Positions 25,742-34,998 of a stretch of DNA of 64,000 nt are shown piece after piece; the first letter of the stretch is position 1, and every line of letters begins with the position of its first letter. This DNA comes from Alphaproteobacteria bacterium (lineage in GTDB: Bacteria > Pseudomonadota > Alphaproteobacteria > Rhodobacterales > Rhodobacteraceae). Made by a program: the position numbers and the translations under genes. The notes under the pieces are model-generated. The model was not told where the DNA came from, ran no database searches, and saw nothing but the letters and a program-made list of their open reading frames with translations. The DNA lies in assembly GCA_030427405.1 (NCBI GenBank), contig JAUHXK010000007.1:1-64000 (forward strand). The letters run 5' to 3'.

Positions 25742-27049
25742 ATGGACGCCCGCGCGATCATTGCGAAACTGCGTCGGCACGAGGTGCCGGCTGATGATGA
25801 GCTTGCCTGGTTCGCCCAGGGGCTGGCTGACGGCAGCGTCAGCGATGCGCAGGCCGGTGCATTTGCCATGGCCGTCTGCATGGGGGGGCTGGGTCCGCGC
25901 GGGCGGGCCGCCCTGACGCTTGCGATGCGCGACAGCGGTGATGTCCTGACCTGGGATCTGGACGGACCGGTCATCGACAAACATTCGACCGGCGGTGTCG
26001 GCGATTGTGTCAGCCTGGTGCTGGCCCCGGCGCTTGCCGAATGCGGGGCCTATGTGCCGATGATCTCGGGTCGGGGGCTGGGCCACACGGGCGGGACGCT
26101 TGACAAGCTCGAAGCTATTCCGGGGGTCAGCACCCAGGTCGGGCAGGACAGGCTGGCGCAGATCTTGCGTGAAACCGGGGCGGCGATCGTCGGCGCGACG
26201 GCACAGATCGCGCCTGCCGACAAACGTCTGTACGCCATTCGCGATGTGACCGCGACCGTGGAAAGCCTGGACCTGATTACCGCCTCGATCCTGTCCAAGA
26301 AACTGGCCGCCAGCCCTGCGGCGCTTGTGCTGGACGTCAAGGTCGGAAGCGGCGCGTTCATGAAAACCCTCGACGCGGCACGGGACCTGGCCGAGGCGTT
26401 GACGGAAACGGCCAATGCGGCCGGGTGCCGGACTTCGGCCGTGATTTCCGACATGAACCAACCCCTGGCGCCCGCGCTGGGCAACGCCTTGGAGGTGGCC
26501 GAGGTCATGAAGGTGCTGACCGGAAAGACCCGGTCGCCGCTTGTCGAAATCACCGCTGAATTGGGCGGCGTTCTTCTGGCTGATGCAGGGATATGCGAAA
26601 CGCCCGACGATGGTCGGACCAAGATCGCGGCGCTGATCAGCGACGGTCGCGCGGCCGAGCGTTTCGGTCGGATGATGGCGGCCGTTGGCGGCCCGATTGG
26701 TTTTGTAGACAACTGGGAACGGTTCCTGCCCGAAGCTAACGTGATTATCGAAATTCCCGCGCCACGGGCGGGCCACATCACCGCAATCGACGGCGAGGCG
26801 CTGGGCCTTGCCGTGGTCGCGCTGGGGGGCGGGCGGCAGGTCGAGTCCGATGCGATCAATCCTTCGGTCGGGATATCGCAGATATGTCGGTTGGGTGATG
26901 CCGTGGCCAAGGGAACGCCGCTGGCCGTCATCCATGCCGCCCGCGAGGACGCGGCGCGCCGCGCGGCGGCATCGGTGCTTCAGGCCGTGTCCATCGCGGA
27001 CGCGCCCGTGGCGGTGCCCGATCTGATCCACGAAAGGATTACCGGATGA
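25742..27049 (+). CDS. deoA: Thymidine phosphorylase
   Basis: Phosphorolyses thymidine or deoxyuridine to the base and deoxyribose-1-phosphate. The 435-residue protein has the phosphate loop KHSTGGVGDCVSLV, SGRGLGHTGGTLDKLE, and the ALVLDVKVGSGAFMK motif. Length and C-terminal PYNP domain are normal. It ends in an ATGA overlap with deoB, so it is translationally coupled. Confidence 0.96.
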   Translation: MDARAIIAKLRRHEVPADDELAWFAQGLADGSVSDAQAGAFAMAVCMGGLGPRGRAALTLAMRDSGDVLTWDLDGPVIDKHSTGGVGDCVSLVLAPALAECGAYVPMISGRGLGHTGGTLDKLEAIPGVSTQVGQDRLAQILRETGAAIVGATAQIAPADKRLYAIRDVTATVESLDLITASILSKKLAASPAALVLDVKVGSGAFMKTLDAARDLAEALTETANAAGCRTSAVISDMNQPLAPALGNALEVAEVMKVLTGKTRSPLVEITAELGGVLLADAGICETPDDGRTKIAALISDGRAAERFGRMMAAVGGPIGFVDNWERFLPEANVIIEIPAPRAGHITAIDGEALGLAVVALGGGRQVESDAINPSVGISQICRLGDAVAKGTPLAVIHAAREDAARRAAASVLQAVSIADAPVAVPDLIHERITG

Positions 27050-28257
27050 GCCGCGCGTTTCTGGTTGTCATGGATTCCGTCGGAATTGGCGGTGCACCGG
27101 ATGCGGACCGGTTCTTTAACGGCAAGACACCGGATACCGGGGCCAATACGGTCGCGCATATCGCGCAAGCGTGCGCACGGGGCGATGCCGAAGACGGGCG
27201 AACGGGGCCGTTACACCTGCCGTATCTGGATGCCCTGGGCCTGGGTGCCGCCGTGCGCCTGGCGTCAGGGGACGATGTTCCGGGGCTGGATGCCGACCCT
27301 GTGGGCCTGTGGGGCTGCGCGCGGGAACACTCGCCGGGCAAGGATACGCCCTCGGGGCATTGGGAACTGGCCGGGCTGCCGGTGCCTTGGGATTGGCACT
27401 ATTTCCCCGACACGGTTCCGTCTTTTCCCAAAGATCTGAGCCGCGCTGCGGCGCAGGCGGCCGGGACCGAGGGAATCCTTGGCAATTGCCACGCCTCGGG
27501 TACGGCGATTATTGCTGAGCTGGGCGCAGAGCACATGCAGACGGGATGGCCGATCTGCTATACATCGGCTGACAGCGTCTTTCAGATCGCAGCGCATGAA
27601 GAAAGCTTTGGCCTAGAGCGCCTGCTGGAGCTGTGCCGGGCCCTGGCACCTCGGCTGCACGAGATGAAGGTCGGCAGGGTCATTGCGCGGCCCTTCGTGG
27701 GGACACCGGAAACCGGGTTTACCCGGACGACCAACCGCAAGGATTTTGCCATCGTGCCGCCAGCGCCGGTTCTGACCAACTGGGCGCAGGACGCAGGGCG
27801 GCAGGTTCATGCTGTCGGCAAGATCGGTGATATATTCTCGATGCAAGGCATCGACACGTTGCGCAAGGGGGCGGATGAAACCCTTATGCGGCACCTCTCT
27901 GATCTGGTGGACGAGGCCGAAGACGGCAGCCTGACCTTTGCCAATTTCGTTGAATTTGACAGTCTTTACGGCCACCGCCGTGACATCAGCGGCTATGCCC
28001 GCGCGCTGGAGTGGTTCGACCGCGAAATCGGCGGGGTCCTAAGCAAACTGCGCCCCGGCGACCTGATGCTGCTGACCGCAGATCATGGCAATGACCCCAG
28101 TTGGGTCGGTACGGATCATACGCGCGAACAGGTGCCCGTGCTGATCGCGGGGCAGGGGGCGGGCCGGGTCGGGCGGGTCAATTTCGCCGACATTGCCGCC
28201 AGTATCGCACATCACCTGAACATACCGGCCCAGGGGCCGGGAAGGACATTCCTATGA
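27046..28257 (+). CDS. deoB: Phosphopentomutase
   Basis: Converts (deoxy)ribose-1-phosphate to the 5-phosphate. The 403-residue alkaline-phosphatase-fold enzyme has the metal motif DSVGIGGAPDA, the CHASGTAII segment with the phosphorylated Thr region, TRTTNRKDFA, and the C-terminal DHGNDPSW metal motif. Overlaps: ATGA with deoA upstream and ATGA with add downstream. It uses the product of DeoA. Confidence 0.96.
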   Translation: MSRAFLVVMDSVGIGGAPDADRFFNGKTPDTGANTVAHIAQACARGDAEDGRTGPLHLPYLDALGLGAAVRLASGDDVPGLDADPVGLWGCAREHSPGKDTPSGHWELAGLPVPWDWHYFPDTVPSFPKDLSRAAAQAAGTEGILGNCHASGTAIIAELGAEHMQTGWPICYTSADSVFQIAAHEESFGLERLLELCRALAPRLHEMKVGRVIARPFVGTPETGFTRTTNRKDFAIVPPAPVLTNWAQDAGRQVHAVGKIGDIFSMQGIDTLRKGADETLMRHLSDLVDEAEDGSLTFANFVEFDSLYGHRRDISGYARALEWFDREIGGVLSKLRPGDLMLLTADHGNDPSWVGTDHTREQVPVLIAGQGAGRVGRVNFADIAASIAHHLNIPAQGPGRTFL

Positions 28258-29240
28258 CCGTCGCGGACCTGCCAAAGATTGAACTGCACCTGCATCACGA
28301 AGGGGCTGCGCCCCCGGCCTTTATCCGGCAATTGGCGCACGAAAAACGCGTGGACCTCAGCGGGATATTCAAGTCCGACGGCAGCTATGACTTTCGGGAT
28401 TTCGCGCATTTCCTCAGTGTTTACGAGGCCGCCTGCGAGGTATTGAAATCGCCCGAGGATTTCCGCCGCCTGACGCTTGCGATCTTGCAGGAAAGCGCGG
28501 CCAACGGGGTGGTGTATTCCGAGACTTTTCTAAGCCCCGATTTCTGTGGCGGCGGCGATGTGCATGCCTGGCGGGACTATCTGAGTGCCATCCAGGACGC
28601 GGCGGACGAGGCCGAGCGCGCATATGGTATAACCCTGCGCGGGGTTGTGACCTGCGTGCGGCATTTCGGGCCGGATCAGGCCAGGCAAACCGCACTATGC
28701 GCCGCCGAAACCGCGGGCAACTGGATCACCGGCTTTGGCATGGGGGGTAACGAGGCCATCGGAGCGCAAGCCGATTTCAAATGGGCCTTCGATTGCGCGC
28801 GTGAGGCGGGATTGCGCCTGACCACCCACGCGGGCGAGTTCGGCGGGCCGCAAAGCGTGCGCGACGCGGTGCGGGACCTGGGCGTGGAACGTGTTGGTCA
28901 CGGTGTTCGCGCCATAGAAGACCCTAGCCTTGTTCGCGAACTGGTCGACCGCGAGGTGACGCTTGAGGTTTGCCCTGGTTCGAACGTGGTACTGGGCCTG
29001 TTCCCGAATTTCCGGGCCCATCCCATCGCCCAACTGCGCGACCACGGCGTCAAGGTCACGGTCTCAACCGATGACCCGCCGTTTTTCCATACCAGCATGC
29101 GGCGCGAATATAAGATGCTGGCCGAGGCGTTCGGCTGGGATGCCGATGATTTCGCGGCCCTGAACGACACCGCGCTGGGCGCGGCATTCTGCGACGAAGA
29201 AACCCGCGCGCGGGTCAAGAAAAGACTGGAGAGAACATGA
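28254..29240 (+). CDS. add: Adenosine deaminase
   Basis: Deaminates adenosine to inosine. The 328-residue TIM barrel has the zinc motif [10 protein letters not shown], the catalytic THAGE segment, VGHGVRAI, and [11 protein letters not shown] 28254 lies in an ATGA overlap with the deoB stop and gives the family start [14 protein letters not shown]; the longer reading from 28101 is inside deoB and rejected. It ends in an ATGA overlap with upp. A related adenine deaminase activity is possible but the operon favours nucleosides. Confidence 0.93.
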   Translation: MTVADLPKIELHLHHEGAAPPAFIRQLAHEKRVDLSGIFKSDGSYDFRDFAHFLSVYEAACEVLKSPEDFRRLTLAILQESAANGVVYSETFLSPDFCGGGDVHAWRDYLSAIQDAADEAERAYGITLRGVVTCVRHFGPDQARQTALCAAETAGNWITGFGMGGNEAIGAQADFKWAFDCAREAGLRLTTHAGEFGGPQSVRDAVRDLGVERVGHGVRAIEDPSLVRELVDREVTLEVCPGSNVVLGLFPNFRAHPIAQLRDHGVKVTVSTDDPPFFHTSMRREYKMLAEAFGWDADDFAALNDTALGAAFCDEETRARVKKRLERT

Positions 29241-29869
29241 GCGAACACCTGACAGTTGTTGATCACCCGCTGGTGCAGCACAAACTGACGCTGATGCGTG
29301 ACAAGGGCACGTCAACCGCAGTGTTTCGGCAATTGCTGCGCGAGATCACCTTGCTCTTGGCCTATGAGGTCACGCGCGAAATGTCGTTGACAACGCGCCA
29401 TATCGAGACCCCGATGGAGGAGATGGACGCGCCGATCCTGGCGGGCAAAAAGCTGGCGCTGGTGTCGATTTTGCGGGCGGGGAACGGGATGCTTGACGGC
29501 GTGCTCGAACTGATCCCTTCGGCCCGTGTCGGTTTTGTAGGCCTTTACCGCGACGAACAGACGCTGGAACCCGTCCAGTATTATTTCAAAGCGCCCGAAG
29601 GGTTGAAGGACCGGCTGGTCATCGCGGTCGACCCGATGCTTGCCACCGGCAACAGTTCGGCCGCGGCCATTGACCTTCTGAAGCAGGCCGGCGCCGCGGA
29701 TATTCGGTTTCTGTGCCTGCTGGCCGCCCCTGAAGGGGTGGCGCGGATGAAAGAGGCGCATCCGGATGTAAAGATCGTCACGGCAGCGCTTGACCGAGAG
29801 CTGAATTCCAAAGGCTATATCATGCCGGGGCTGGGCGATGCGGGCGACCGCATGTTCGGCACCAAGTAA
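29237..29869 (+). CDS. upp: Uracil phosphoribosyltransferase
   Basis: Salvages uracil with PRPP to make UMP. The 210-residue protein has the [15 protein letters not shown] opening, [11 protein letters not shown], the PRPP loop [15 protein letters not shown], and the C-terminal [12 protein letters not shown] uracil-binding motif. Last gene of cdd-deoA-deoB-add-upp: cytidine and deoxyuridine are broken to uracil, which Upp recaptures. It converges with the next gene over six bases without a terminator. Confidence 0.97.
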   Translation: MSEHLTVVDHPLVQHKLTLMRDKGTSTAVFRQLLREITLLLAYEVTREMSLTTRHIETPMEEMDAPILAGKKLALVSILRAGNGMLDGVLELIPSARVGFVGLYRDEQTLEPVQYYFKAPEGLKDRLVIAVDPMLATGNSSAAAIDLLKQAGAADIRFLCLLAAPEGVARMKEAHPDVKIVTAALDRELNSKGYIMPGLGDAGDRMFGTK

Positions 29870-29875
29870 CCCGCC

Positions 29876-30889
29876 CTAGTCGCCGCAGATATTCTGCAAC
29901 TGAACCCAGTCGCGGTCCGGCAAAACCTGTTCAAGGGACCGGCCCGCCATCGGGTCGGCCTCGATCAGGCTCAGAACCGTTTCGCCAGTCACGTCGCGCG
30001 CATAGGCATAAGGGGTCGAGGGCAGCGCCGCCTGTGCGAACATCGCCAAAAGCGGTTCATCCGCAATCTCGGGGCGGGGCTCTGAAAGGACCTGTTCGGT
30101 ATATGCGTCGACGATTTCCGGCGTCAGCTGGCCCGTGGTCAGCAACCTGAAGGCCGCCGTTGGACCGGTCCGGGTCAACACGTCATCCAATGGATCCTGA
30201 AGCTGTGCGCGTGCCCGTTCGGCGATGATGTAACCGGCAGCGACGGCCGGGTCTTCGTGGTCTTCGACCAAAGCCCGGTTCAACAGGACCGTCCCGCCGG
30301 GAAGGGTCAGGCTGGTCTGTACACCCGCAGGCAGGATGATGATCTGCCGAACCCCTGTCCGGCGGGCCAGTTGTTCCAGCGACAGGCGCGCATCCTCGGA
30401 TTGGCACGCCCGGCCCGACACACGTTCGATCCGTTGCAGGATCGTGTTGCCGATATCCTGCCTTTTGATAGTCGGTACCACGGAAACGACATGGTTCTGC
30501 AACGCGCCGGGCAGCCACAGAACCAAAACAGCCAAAACGGCTAGGACCACGCCGCCCACGCTGAACCACCGCAGGCGGCCCGGATGAGGGCGCGACCGAT
30601 CGATGGCGCGCTGCAACCGGTCCACCGCCTCGATCATCGTGGTTTCGGATTGCGCCAGTTCCAGCGTTTCGCCGGGGTCACCATCGGGGTGGAATATGGC
30701 CGGATACTCGCCCGGGTTCTGCCGTTCAAGCGCGGCCAGCGACCAATGGGTCAGCGCCCGGTCGTTGAAATCCGATATGGTCAGAGTTGCCTCACCGATT
30801 GAAACGACGACCTCGCGCCGCTGTTCGTCGGGCGTGGGGCGCCACAGACCGGTGGCTTCGATCCGCTGGAACTGTTTCAGGGCCGTCAT
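29876..30889 (-). CDS. Membrane protein with a degenerate M48-like peptidase domain
   Basis: A 337-residue protein. The N-terminal 100 residues look like a cytoplasmic domain, one membrane helix follows (WFSVGGVVLAVLAVLVLW, about 107-125), and the rest should be periplasmic. Residues about 180-230 read like an M48 zinc peptidase core, with LPGGTVLLNRALVED followed by YIIAERAR. Active members have AHExxH in this last position, so the zinc ligands are missing. It is probably a non-catalytic relative. Start: ATG 30889 chosen; a GTG at 30901 is also possible, and neither has a strong ribosome site. No function assigned. Confidence 0.65.
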   Translation of the reverse strand: MTALKQFQRIEATGLWRPTPDEQRREVVVSIGEATLTISDFNDRALTHWSLAALERQNPGEYPAIFHPDGDPGETLELAQSETTMIEAVDRLQRAIDRSRPHPGRLRWFSVGGVVLAVLAVLVLWLPGALQNHVVSVVPTIKRQDIGNTILQRIERVSGRACQSEDARLSLEQLARRTGVRQIIILPAGVQTSLTLPGGTVLLNRALVEDHEDPAVAAGYIIAERARAQLQDPLDDVLTRTGPTAAFRLLTTGQLTPEIVDAYTEQVLSEPRPEIADEPLLAMFAQAALPSTPYAYARDVTGETVLSLIEADPMAGRSLEQVLPDRDWVQLQNICGD

Positions 30890-31104
30890 TGAGGTGAACA
30901 CTGCTCGTTCTTGTTTGAAGTAAGCTTAGCATGGTGAAATCGCAGGGCGCAAACCTGTTGCGCGTCGAATTGAAAACGTGCTGGGTAGCATGGGCGGTGA
31001 TTTCATCGGTTACGGTGGCGAAAGGGACAGGCAAAGCGCATGAGGTCGATCCATTCAACCCGGTGTATGACGGACATTCCGGTCTGGGGGCAGGCCGGTT
31101 CCTG

Positions 31105-31761
31105 ATGATCGTTTCTGCCGGTCGCTCATATATCTTTGTTCATATTCCCAAAACCGGGGGGACCGCGCTTGCGCTTGCCCTGGAACAGCGCGCGATGAAG
31201 GACGATATCCTGCTTGGCGATACGCCCAAGGCGGTCAGGCGGCGCAATAGGAAAAAGCAGCTGCAAGGGCAGGCGCGGGGTCGCTTGTGGAAACACGCAA
31301 GCCTCGCCGATATCGAAGGCATCCTGCCCGATGACCAGTTGCGCGCGATGTTCACGTTTACCCTGGTCCGAAACCCCTGGGATCGGGTCGTCAGCTATTA
31401 TCATTGGCTGCGCGTTCAAAACTTTGATCACGCCGCGGTGGCCCTGGCCAAGCGGCTGGAATTCGAAGATTTCGTGCTGAACCCCGACATCCTGCAATCG
31501 CTCAGGCAGTCTCTGGCGCGCGCGTACATGACGCGCGCGGATGGGACCGAGCAATGCGATGCCTATATCCGACTGGAGGATTTTGCCCGCGATGCCGCGC
31601 CCCTTAAGGCGCATCTGGGATTTGACCTGATTTTGCCACGCTACAACATGTCCGACCGGGCGCGGGATTATACGGTTTATTTCACGACCCGGTCGAAAAA
31701 CGCGGTTGCGACCGCCTGCGCCGAGGATATCGAAAGATTCGGTTACAGTTTCGGTCAATAA
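31105..31761 (+). CDS. Sulfotransferase-family protein
   Basis: A 218-residue protein of the sulfotransferase family 2 type. The N-terminal phosphosulfate loop is HIPKTGGTAL (residues 13-22) and the 3'-phosphate-binding segment is LVRNPWDRVVSYYHW near residues 88-102. Such proteins transfer sulfate from PAPS to carbohydrates, here probably a surface or secreted glycan. ATG 31105 places the loop at the normal distance from the N-terminus; the longer reading from 30931 has no family match. It lies upstream of the Hint-like gene. The 200-base region before it contains only a short hairpin. Confidence 0.82.
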   Translation: MIVSAGRSYIFVHIPKTGGTALALALEQRAMKDDILLGDTPKAVRRRNRKKQLQGQARGRLWKHASLADIEGILPDDQLRAMFTFTLVRNPWDRVVSYYHWLRVQNFDHAAVALAKRLEFEDFVLNPDILQSLRQSLARAYMTRADGTEQCDAYIRLEDFARDAAPLKAHLGFDLILPRYNMSDRARDYTVYFTTRSKNAVATACAEDIERFGYSFGQ

Positions 31762-31895
31762 CAATGACCGTTTTCCATTTGTCGGATAAAGCACCGGTTG
31801 ATCCCCATATTGTTCACGGAATATCGCTCAAATCGCCGGAATATGGCCCGATCTCGCCTCAAATGTGTCAAAAATTAGTCCGGAGGCTGGGTGTC

Positions 31896-32717
31896 ATGCT
31901 AGGCCATAAGGGTAGTTGTTTGGTGCCAAGGGGGTTTAGGCACGTGTTAGAAGTAGTGAGTGTTTCGGGGTTTTCCGATTTTTCCGAGGACCAGTTGCAG
32001 CCCGCATCCCGCCCGGCGGTATCCGCCCGTCGCGGGGGGTTGGTGCATGGTACCAAAGTGGCAACCACCAGTGGATGGAAACCGGTTGAGAGCCTGACCA
32101 CCGGTGATCTGGTAAGAACGCTGGACAATGGGTTTCAGGAAGTCCGTCGAACGGTCAGAGAGCGCATCGCAGTGACCGACGGCGAAACCCGCCCAGAGCA
32201 TCTGCCGGTTCTGGTGCCGTCCAGAACCGCGTTCAACGGGCGCCCGGTATGGCTGATGCCTGAACAGGGCATGGCCATCGACCAAAGCAAGCTTGACCCG
32301 GCCGTGTCCGACATCGCCGTCATTCCGGCCCGTGCCCTCAGCGGTATGGGGTCCGTGATATCGCAGGCACCCGCAAGGATGTTCGATGTAACGTCGCTGA
32401 TCTTTGATCATGACGAAGTGGCGTTTATCGAAGGCGGTTTGCAGGCCTATTGTTCGGCGGGTCGACTGCGACCGGTGCGAAAGGCAAGCCAGCGGGCCTA
32501 TCAGGTGGTGAATGAAGATCAGGCCGATATATTGGTCGATACGATTGCAATCAGGGGTGATATGTCAGCCCTTGCAAACGCGTTGGGTGCACTGCCTGCA
32601 CCCATACCGCAGGAACCGGTTTTTCCCATTCGCCCTCCGCGCGGCATGCGCCGTCCGGGGCGGCCGGGGCGGCCAGGCGTTCCGGCGCTGTTCCTGCGTC
32701 CTGAATGGCAGACTTGA
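31896..32717 (+). CDS. Hint (hedgehog/intein)-like domain protein, probably non-cleaving
   Basis: A 273-residue protein with a Hint_2-like module from about residue 47: GLVHGTKVATTSGWKPVESL, then GDLVRTLDNG. Typical Hint modules start with Cys-Phe-x-x-Gly-Thr; here the Cys position is Gly, and the later SPQHR motif reads as MPEQGM, so self-splicing or cleavage is unlikely. The C-terminal tail is rich in Pro, Gly and Arg. ATG 31896 has CGGAGG 9-10 bases upstream and is preferred over 31764, which has no ribosome site. Hint proteins are common in this bacterial group, often with calcium-binding secreted proteins; role unknown. Confidence 0.68.
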   Translation: MLGHKGSCLVPRGFRHVLEVVSVSGFSDFSEDQLQPASRPAVSARRGGLVHGTKVATTSGWKPVESLTTGDLVRTLDNGFQEVRRTVRERIAVTDGETRPEHLPVLVPSRTAFNGRPVWLMPEQGMAIDQSKLDPAVSDIAVIPARALSGMGSVISQAPARMFDVTSLIFDHDEVAFIEGGLQAYCSAGRLRPVRKASQRAYQVVNEDQADILVDTIAIRGDMSALANALGALPAPIPQEPVFPIRPPRGMRRPGRPGRPGVPALFLRPEWQT

Positions 32718-32736
32718 ACAAACACTTATGAAATTG

Positions 32737-32772
32737 ATGCAGGCGCGTGGTGACACGCGCCTGCATTCTTTT
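32737..32772. terminator. Strong bidirectional terminator
   Basis: A 13-bp perfect stem (32737-32749 with 32754-32766) closed by the GNRA-type loop GTGA, followed on the plus side by TCTTTT. It separates the convergent Hint-like and FadB-type genes, both of which end within 20 bases of it. Confidence 0.88.
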
Positions 32773-32773
32773 G

Positions 32774-34975
32774 TCAGGCAGCTTTTGCCTCGGGGTCGAA
32801 GCGGCCGTAAAAGCTTTGACCCTTGTCGGCCATCTCGCGCAGCAGGGGCGGGCAGGCAAACCGCGCGCCGAATTTCTGCGCCAACTGGTCACAGCGTTCG
32901 GCTGCATAGGGCGTGCCAATGATGTCCAGCCAGCTGAGCGGGCCGCCTGACCAAGGCGCAAAGCCCCAGCCCAGGATGGCGCCGACATCGCCTTCGCGGA
33001 TATCTTCCAGAACACCCTCTTCCAGCGCGCGCACCGCTTCGAGAACCTGCGCGAACATCAGACGTTCCTGCACTTCGATCAGGTCGGGCTGCGCATCGGC
33101 CAGCGGGTACGTTTCCTGCAGGCCTTTCCAGTATTCGACGCGTTTGCCCTTCTCGTCATAGTCAAAGAAGCCAGCATTCGCCTTGCGGCCCAGGCGACCC
33201 TGGTCTTCCATCCAGAAGATCAGGTCGTCGGCTTGGCTTTCGGGATAGGCATCGCCCATCGCAGCCTTGGTTGCACGTGCAATCTTGGCACCCAGATCAA
33301 TCGAGGTTTCATCGGTCAGCTGAATTGGACCGACCGGGAACCCGAGTTGCCGCGCGGCATTGTCGATGAGAACCGGGCTGACGCCCTCGGCAATCATGCG
33401 GACACCTTCGTTGATATAGGGAATGATACAGCGGTTCGCATAGAAGAACCGCGCATCGTTCACCACGATCGGCGTCTTGCGGATCTGGCGGACATAATCC
33501 AGCGCCTTGGCCACTGCCCGGTCCCCGGTTTCCTTGCCCTTGATGATTTCGACCAGGAACATCTTTTCGACGGGCGAGAAGAAGTGGATGCCAATGAACT
33601 GATCGGCCCGCACCGATGCCTTGGCCAGATCGGTGATCGGCAAGGTCGAGGTGTTCGAGGCAAAGATGCAGTCCTCGGGGATGATTGCCTCGACCTTTTT
33701 GGTCATCTCGGCTTTTACACCCACATCCTCAAAGACGGCTTCGATGATCAGGCCGCAGCCCTTCAGGTGATCCAGATCCGGCGTGGCCGTGATGCGCGAC
33801 AGCATGGCGTCTTTCTTGTCGGCCGTGACCTTGCCGCGCTTGATCCCCTTGTCCAGGTAGGCCTCGGTATAGGCCTTGCCCTTGTCGGCTGCTGCCTGGT
33901 CGCGGTCGATCAGAACGACGTCCATCCCGGCCTGGGCTGATACCAGAGCGATGCCAGCGCCCATCATGCCGGCACCCAGAACGCCGATCTTCTTGACCGA
34001 TTGATCCGGTACGCCCGCAGGACGCACGGCGCCTTTTTCCAGCGCTTCCTTGTTCAGGAACAGCGACCGGATCATTGCCCCCGATGACGGGTTCATCAAC
34101 ACCGAGGTGAACCACCGCGCCTCGATCTTCAGCGCGGTGTCGAAATCGACCAATGCGCCTTCGTAAACCGCGCTCAACAACGCCTTAGCGGCGGGGAAGG
34201 CGCCCTGGGTCTTGCCGTTCACCATGGCCGAGGCCCCGACGAAGTTCATAAAACCCGCAGGGTGATAGGGCGCGCCGCCAGGCATCTTGTAGCCCTTGGC
34301 GTCCCACGGTTTGACCAGATCGGTTTCCTTTGCATTCAGAACCCATTCTTTCGCCGCAGCAACCGGATCGGCAGCGATTTCGTCAACATATCCTGCGCCC
34401 TTGGCCTTTTTGACGTCCAGCATCTTGCCTTCCAGCAGCAGCGGGGCCGCAGCGATGGCGCCAACCTTGCGGACCATGCGTGTGGTGCCGCCTGCGCCCG
34501 GGAAAATACCAACCATGATCTCGGGCAGGCCATACTTGGCCTTGGGGTTCTCGGCGGCAAAAATCCTGTGTGTTGACAGGGGCAGTTCCATCCCGATGCC
34601 CGCAGCCGTGCCGGGCAGGGCGGTGGCGATGGGCTTGCCGCCTTTCTTGGTCTTGGGGTCCATCCCGGCCAGCTCGATCTTGCGCAGCAGCGCATGCATC
34701 TGCATTGTTCCTTCGAACAACCCCTTGGCCGGGTCGTCGCCCGCCTGTTCCTTCATCACGGCCAGCAGGTTCAGGTCCATGCCGCCCGCGAAGGAACCAT
34801 CCTTGCCGCTGGTGATGACAACACCCTTGATCCCGTCGTCTGCCAGCGCCTGATCGATGCAATCGCTCAGTTCCGTCAGCCCGTCAAAGGACATGACGTT
34901 CATGGTCTTGCCGGGGACGTCCCAGGTGATGATGCCCACGCCGTCGGCGTCTTTGGTCAGTGTAAAATCAGCCAT
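32774..34975 (-). CDS. fadJ: Fatty-acid oxidation multifunctional protein (enoyl-CoA hydratase / 3-hydroxyacyl-CoA dehydrogenase)
   Basis: Carries out the hydration and second oxidation of beta-oxidation. The 733-residue protein has an N-terminal crotonase domain (SFAGGMDLNLL oxyanion segment, GGKPIATALPGTAAGIG), then a Rossmann NAD domain with IGVLGAGMMGAGIALVSAQ, the IGIHFFSPVEKMFLVEII catalytic His segment and two 3HCDH C-terminal repeats. ATG 34975 with GGATCAGGAGAA upstream is preferred to 35047. It is 23 bases after the thiolase gene, so they form an operon. The symbol fadJ versus fadB cannot be settled here. Confidence 0.94.
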   Translation of the reverse strand: MADFTLTKDADGVGIITWDVPGKTMNVMSFDGLTELSDCIDQALADDGIKGVVITSGKDGSFAGGMDLNLLAVMKEQAGDDPAKGLFEGTMQMHALLRKIELAGMDPKTKKGGKPIATALPGTAAGIGMELPLSTHRIFAAENPKAKYGLPEIMVGIFPGAGGTTRMVRKVGAIAAAPLLLEGKMLDVKKAKGAGYVDEIAADPVAAAKEWVLNAKETDLVKPWDAKGYKMPGGAPYHPAGFMNFVGASAMVNGKTQGAFPAAKALLSAVYEGALVDFDTALKIEARWFTSVLMNPSSGAMIRSLFLNKEALEKGAVRPAGVPDQSVKKIGVLGAGMMGAGIALVSAQAGMDVVLIDRDQAAADKGKAYTEAYLDKGIKRGKVTADKKDAMLSRITATPDLDHLKGCGLIIEAVFEDVGVKAEMTKKVEAIIPEDCIFASNTSTLPITDLAKASVRADQFIGIHFFSPVEKMFLVEIIKGKETGDRAVAKALDYVRQIRKTPIVVNDARFFYANRCIIPYINEGVRMIAEGVSPVLIDNAARQLGFPVGPIQLTDETSIDLGAKIARATKAAMGDAYPESQADDLIFWMEDQGRLGRKANAGFFDYDEKGKRVEYWKGLQETYPLADAQPDLIEVQERLMFAQVLEAVRALEEGVLEDIREGDVGAILGWGFAPWSGGPLSWLDIIGTPYAAERCDQLAQKFGARFACPPLLREMADKGQSFYGRFDPEAKAA

Positions 34976-34998
34976 GTTTATTCTCCTGATCCCCGCCG

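Noticed and set aside
30947..30963. 6-bp hairpin GCGCAA/TTGCGC upstream of the sulfotransferase
   Set aside because: Short and without T-run or neighbouring promoter elements; could be chance in GC-rich DNA.
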